Assembly: GCA_030062745.1 (NCBI GenBank)
Contig: CP099849.1
Coordinates: forward strand, 9,759,767-9,823,766
DNA: 64,000 nt
Source: Capitulum mitella
Lineage: Eukaryota; Arthropoda; Thecostraca; Pollicipedomorpha; Pollicipedidae
Direction: 5' to 3'
Of the stretch, positions 62,577 through 64,000 are shown piece by piece. The notes under the pieces were generated by a model. That model made no database searches and was not told where the DNA came from. It worked only from the letters and a program-made list of their open reading frames with translations. Made by a program: the position numbers and the translations under genes. The stretch's first letter is position 1, and each line of letters opens with the position of its first letter.

Positions 62577-63110
62577 GCCCGAAAAAACGTCCTCCCGCCG
62601 GGTCAGAGCACAACCGGCCCGAGAAAACGTCCTCCCGCCGGGCCAGAGCACTGCCGGTCCGAGAAAATGTCCACCCGCCGGGCCAGAGCACTGCCTGCCC
62701 GAGAAAACGTCCTCCCGCCGGGTCAGAACACAACCGGCCCGAGAAAACGTCCTCCCGCCGGGCCAGAGCACTGCCTGCCTGAGAAAACGTCCTCCCGCCG
62801 GGCCAGACACTGCCTGCCCGGGAAAACGTCCTCCCGCCGGACCAGAGCACTGCCTGCCCGAGAAAACGTCCTCCCGCCGGGCCAGAGCACTGCCGGCCCG
62901 AGAAAACGTCCTCCCGCCGGGCCAGAGCACTGCCGGCCCGAGAAAACGTCCTCCCGCCGGGCCAGAGCACTGCCGGCCCGAGAAAACGTCCTCCCGCCGG
63001 GCCAGAGCACTGTCGGCCCGAGAAAACGTCCTCCCGCCGTTTTTTCCCGTTGTTTTGTCCCGCCGGGCCAGAGCACTGCCGGCTCGGGAAAGCGTACTCC
63101 TGCCGGGTTA
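62577..63110. repeat. 40-bp minisatellite, about 12-13 copies
   Basis: Units of GAGAAAACGTCCTCCCGCCG followed by GGCCAGAGCACTGCCGGCCC, mostly identical, with one 1-bp-shortened unit and a degenerate end containing a GTTTTTTCCCGTTGTTTTG insertion. Open on both strands (for example GRTFSRAGSALARRED), not a gene. Confidence 0.97.
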
Positions 63111-64000
63111 CAACGCTGCCGACTCGTGGCCTGTTGGATTTGCCGCTCCAACATTCGTTTTCCAGTCTTGCCACATCCACATTCTTTACGAGTGTTCAGA
63201 TCTCCATTTTGCATTTTTGTCACTGACAGTCTGCTTCCTCATCATGCCAATTCACGAAACAAGCCAGCTGCTTCAGAAGCGTCCGGCTACCTTTCCCCGA
63301 CATGTGTTTTTCGTGATCCGTGTTGTGTGAGAGCACGTTTGCGGGTATTGTAGCGCATTGTCAATTTCCCATCTGCCAGTCTGGTGTCGTCACCACATCC
63401 AGCAGTTAGTGATACAAGTGCCTGGGTGAAAAGTGTGTTCCGTTCTGGGAAACGAAGGTTTGAAAATTTGGTAGAATCTGCATTTTCCAAGCGTTTTGTC
63501 ATCGTGCTGTGCCACCACTGACATCAGCAAGTGACAAACCGCGGCCTCCTACAAGAAGCTCCGCAAGGCTCGTTCGTGTCTGTACGTCCATCCGTTTTTA
63601 CCATTCTCCCTCCCATGTCCCCCCACGTTTTTCCCTTCTATCTTGGGTCAGTCCGCTCTCTCCCTCCTAGATCTGATTGTCCTCTCTCCCAGGACTCGTG
63701 TGCTGTCTCTCTCCTGAACCCGTATGCCCTCTCCTGTACCGGTATGTCCCTGACACTTATCTGCCCCGTCGACCTTCCTGCGCCATCCCACAGGGACGTT
63801 TCTGCCGTCGTGGTGTGTCTATCATATCTGCCCCGTCGACCTTCCTGCGCCATCCCACGGGGACATTTCTGCCGCCGTGGTCTGTCTATCATCTCTCTCG
63901 TGGACCCGACTATTCTTTGACATGTCTGCCCCTTCGTTTCTAGATGTGTACTGTCTCCCGTTTCGGCTCCCTTGACATGAACCACCTCCCTTTTGGATCC
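63111..64000. other. Nothing callable; one 66-bp duplication
   Basis: Within it 63762-63895 holds two copies of a CTGCCCCGTCGACCTTCCTG-led segment. No gene evidence to the window end. Confidence 0.6.

Noticed and set aside
62577-63110. CRISPR-like regular repeats
   Set aside because: Units are head-to-tail without unique spacers, and the genome is eukaryotic.
62320-63353. Repetitive proteins on both strands
   Set aside because: Frames through the 40-bp array; both strands open for the same reason.

Overview
This is eukaryotic nuclear DNA, almost certainly from an arthropod (a crustacean is my guess, held weakly). Coding exons are short, GC-rich and bounded by GT-AG introns, and they sit in a sea of minisatellites, microsatellites and short non-autonomous transposons. 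Nothing looks bacterial, viral or organellar. The anchor gene, on the + strand from 6932 to about 36166, is the 3' half of CASK (Caki in Drosophila, LIN-2 in nematodes), a scaffold protein of the MAGUK family. Nine coding exons encode the second half of the PDZ domain, the SH3 domain, the basic HOOK segment and the whole guanylate-kinase-like domain. They join in frame, and residues such as SAPPPCE, CAQAG, VNCSIFG and YDGSLERL match the insect form as I remember it rather than the vertebrate form. The kinase, L27 and N-terminal PDZ exons must lie upstream of the window.

Layout: 1-6931 is upstream intron with one transposon copy. 6932-8943 holds two PDZ exons. 8944-30943 is a 22 kb intron containing a candidate in-frame 30-nt microexon (18151-18180), two transposons and about 1.4 kb of minisatellite that runs into the next exon. 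30944-35591 holds seven closely spaced exons. 35777-36166 is the most striking feature: the tiny last coding exon (VPVSWVY or VPVSWLY plus stop) occurs as eight tandem 46-bp modules after one decayed relic. Each module carries its own acceptor, exon and stop, and its stop codon overlaps a branch-point-like sequence for the next module.

Converging on CASK from the - strand is a probable two-exon gene (45692 to 40154) for an unrecognised secreted, Arg-rich protein: a signal-peptide exon and a large terminal exon with one apparent frameshift. Its stop-proximal sequence is also tandemly repeated beyond the stop. On the + strand at 61077-61596 is the probable first coding exon of another unrecognised gene, within a CpG-rich island.

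Two families of about 1.2-1.3 kb non-coding transposons with TTAA-flanked ends (piggyBac-like MITEs) make up about 7 kb: five copies of family 1 and two of family 2. They carry many AGGTCA half-sites, including perfect DR1 and IR1 nuclear-receptor elements. A 1.1 kb block at 56021-57156 has no CpG at all, unlike everything around it. All calls rest on reading the sequence and on remembered family knowledge; no search was run.
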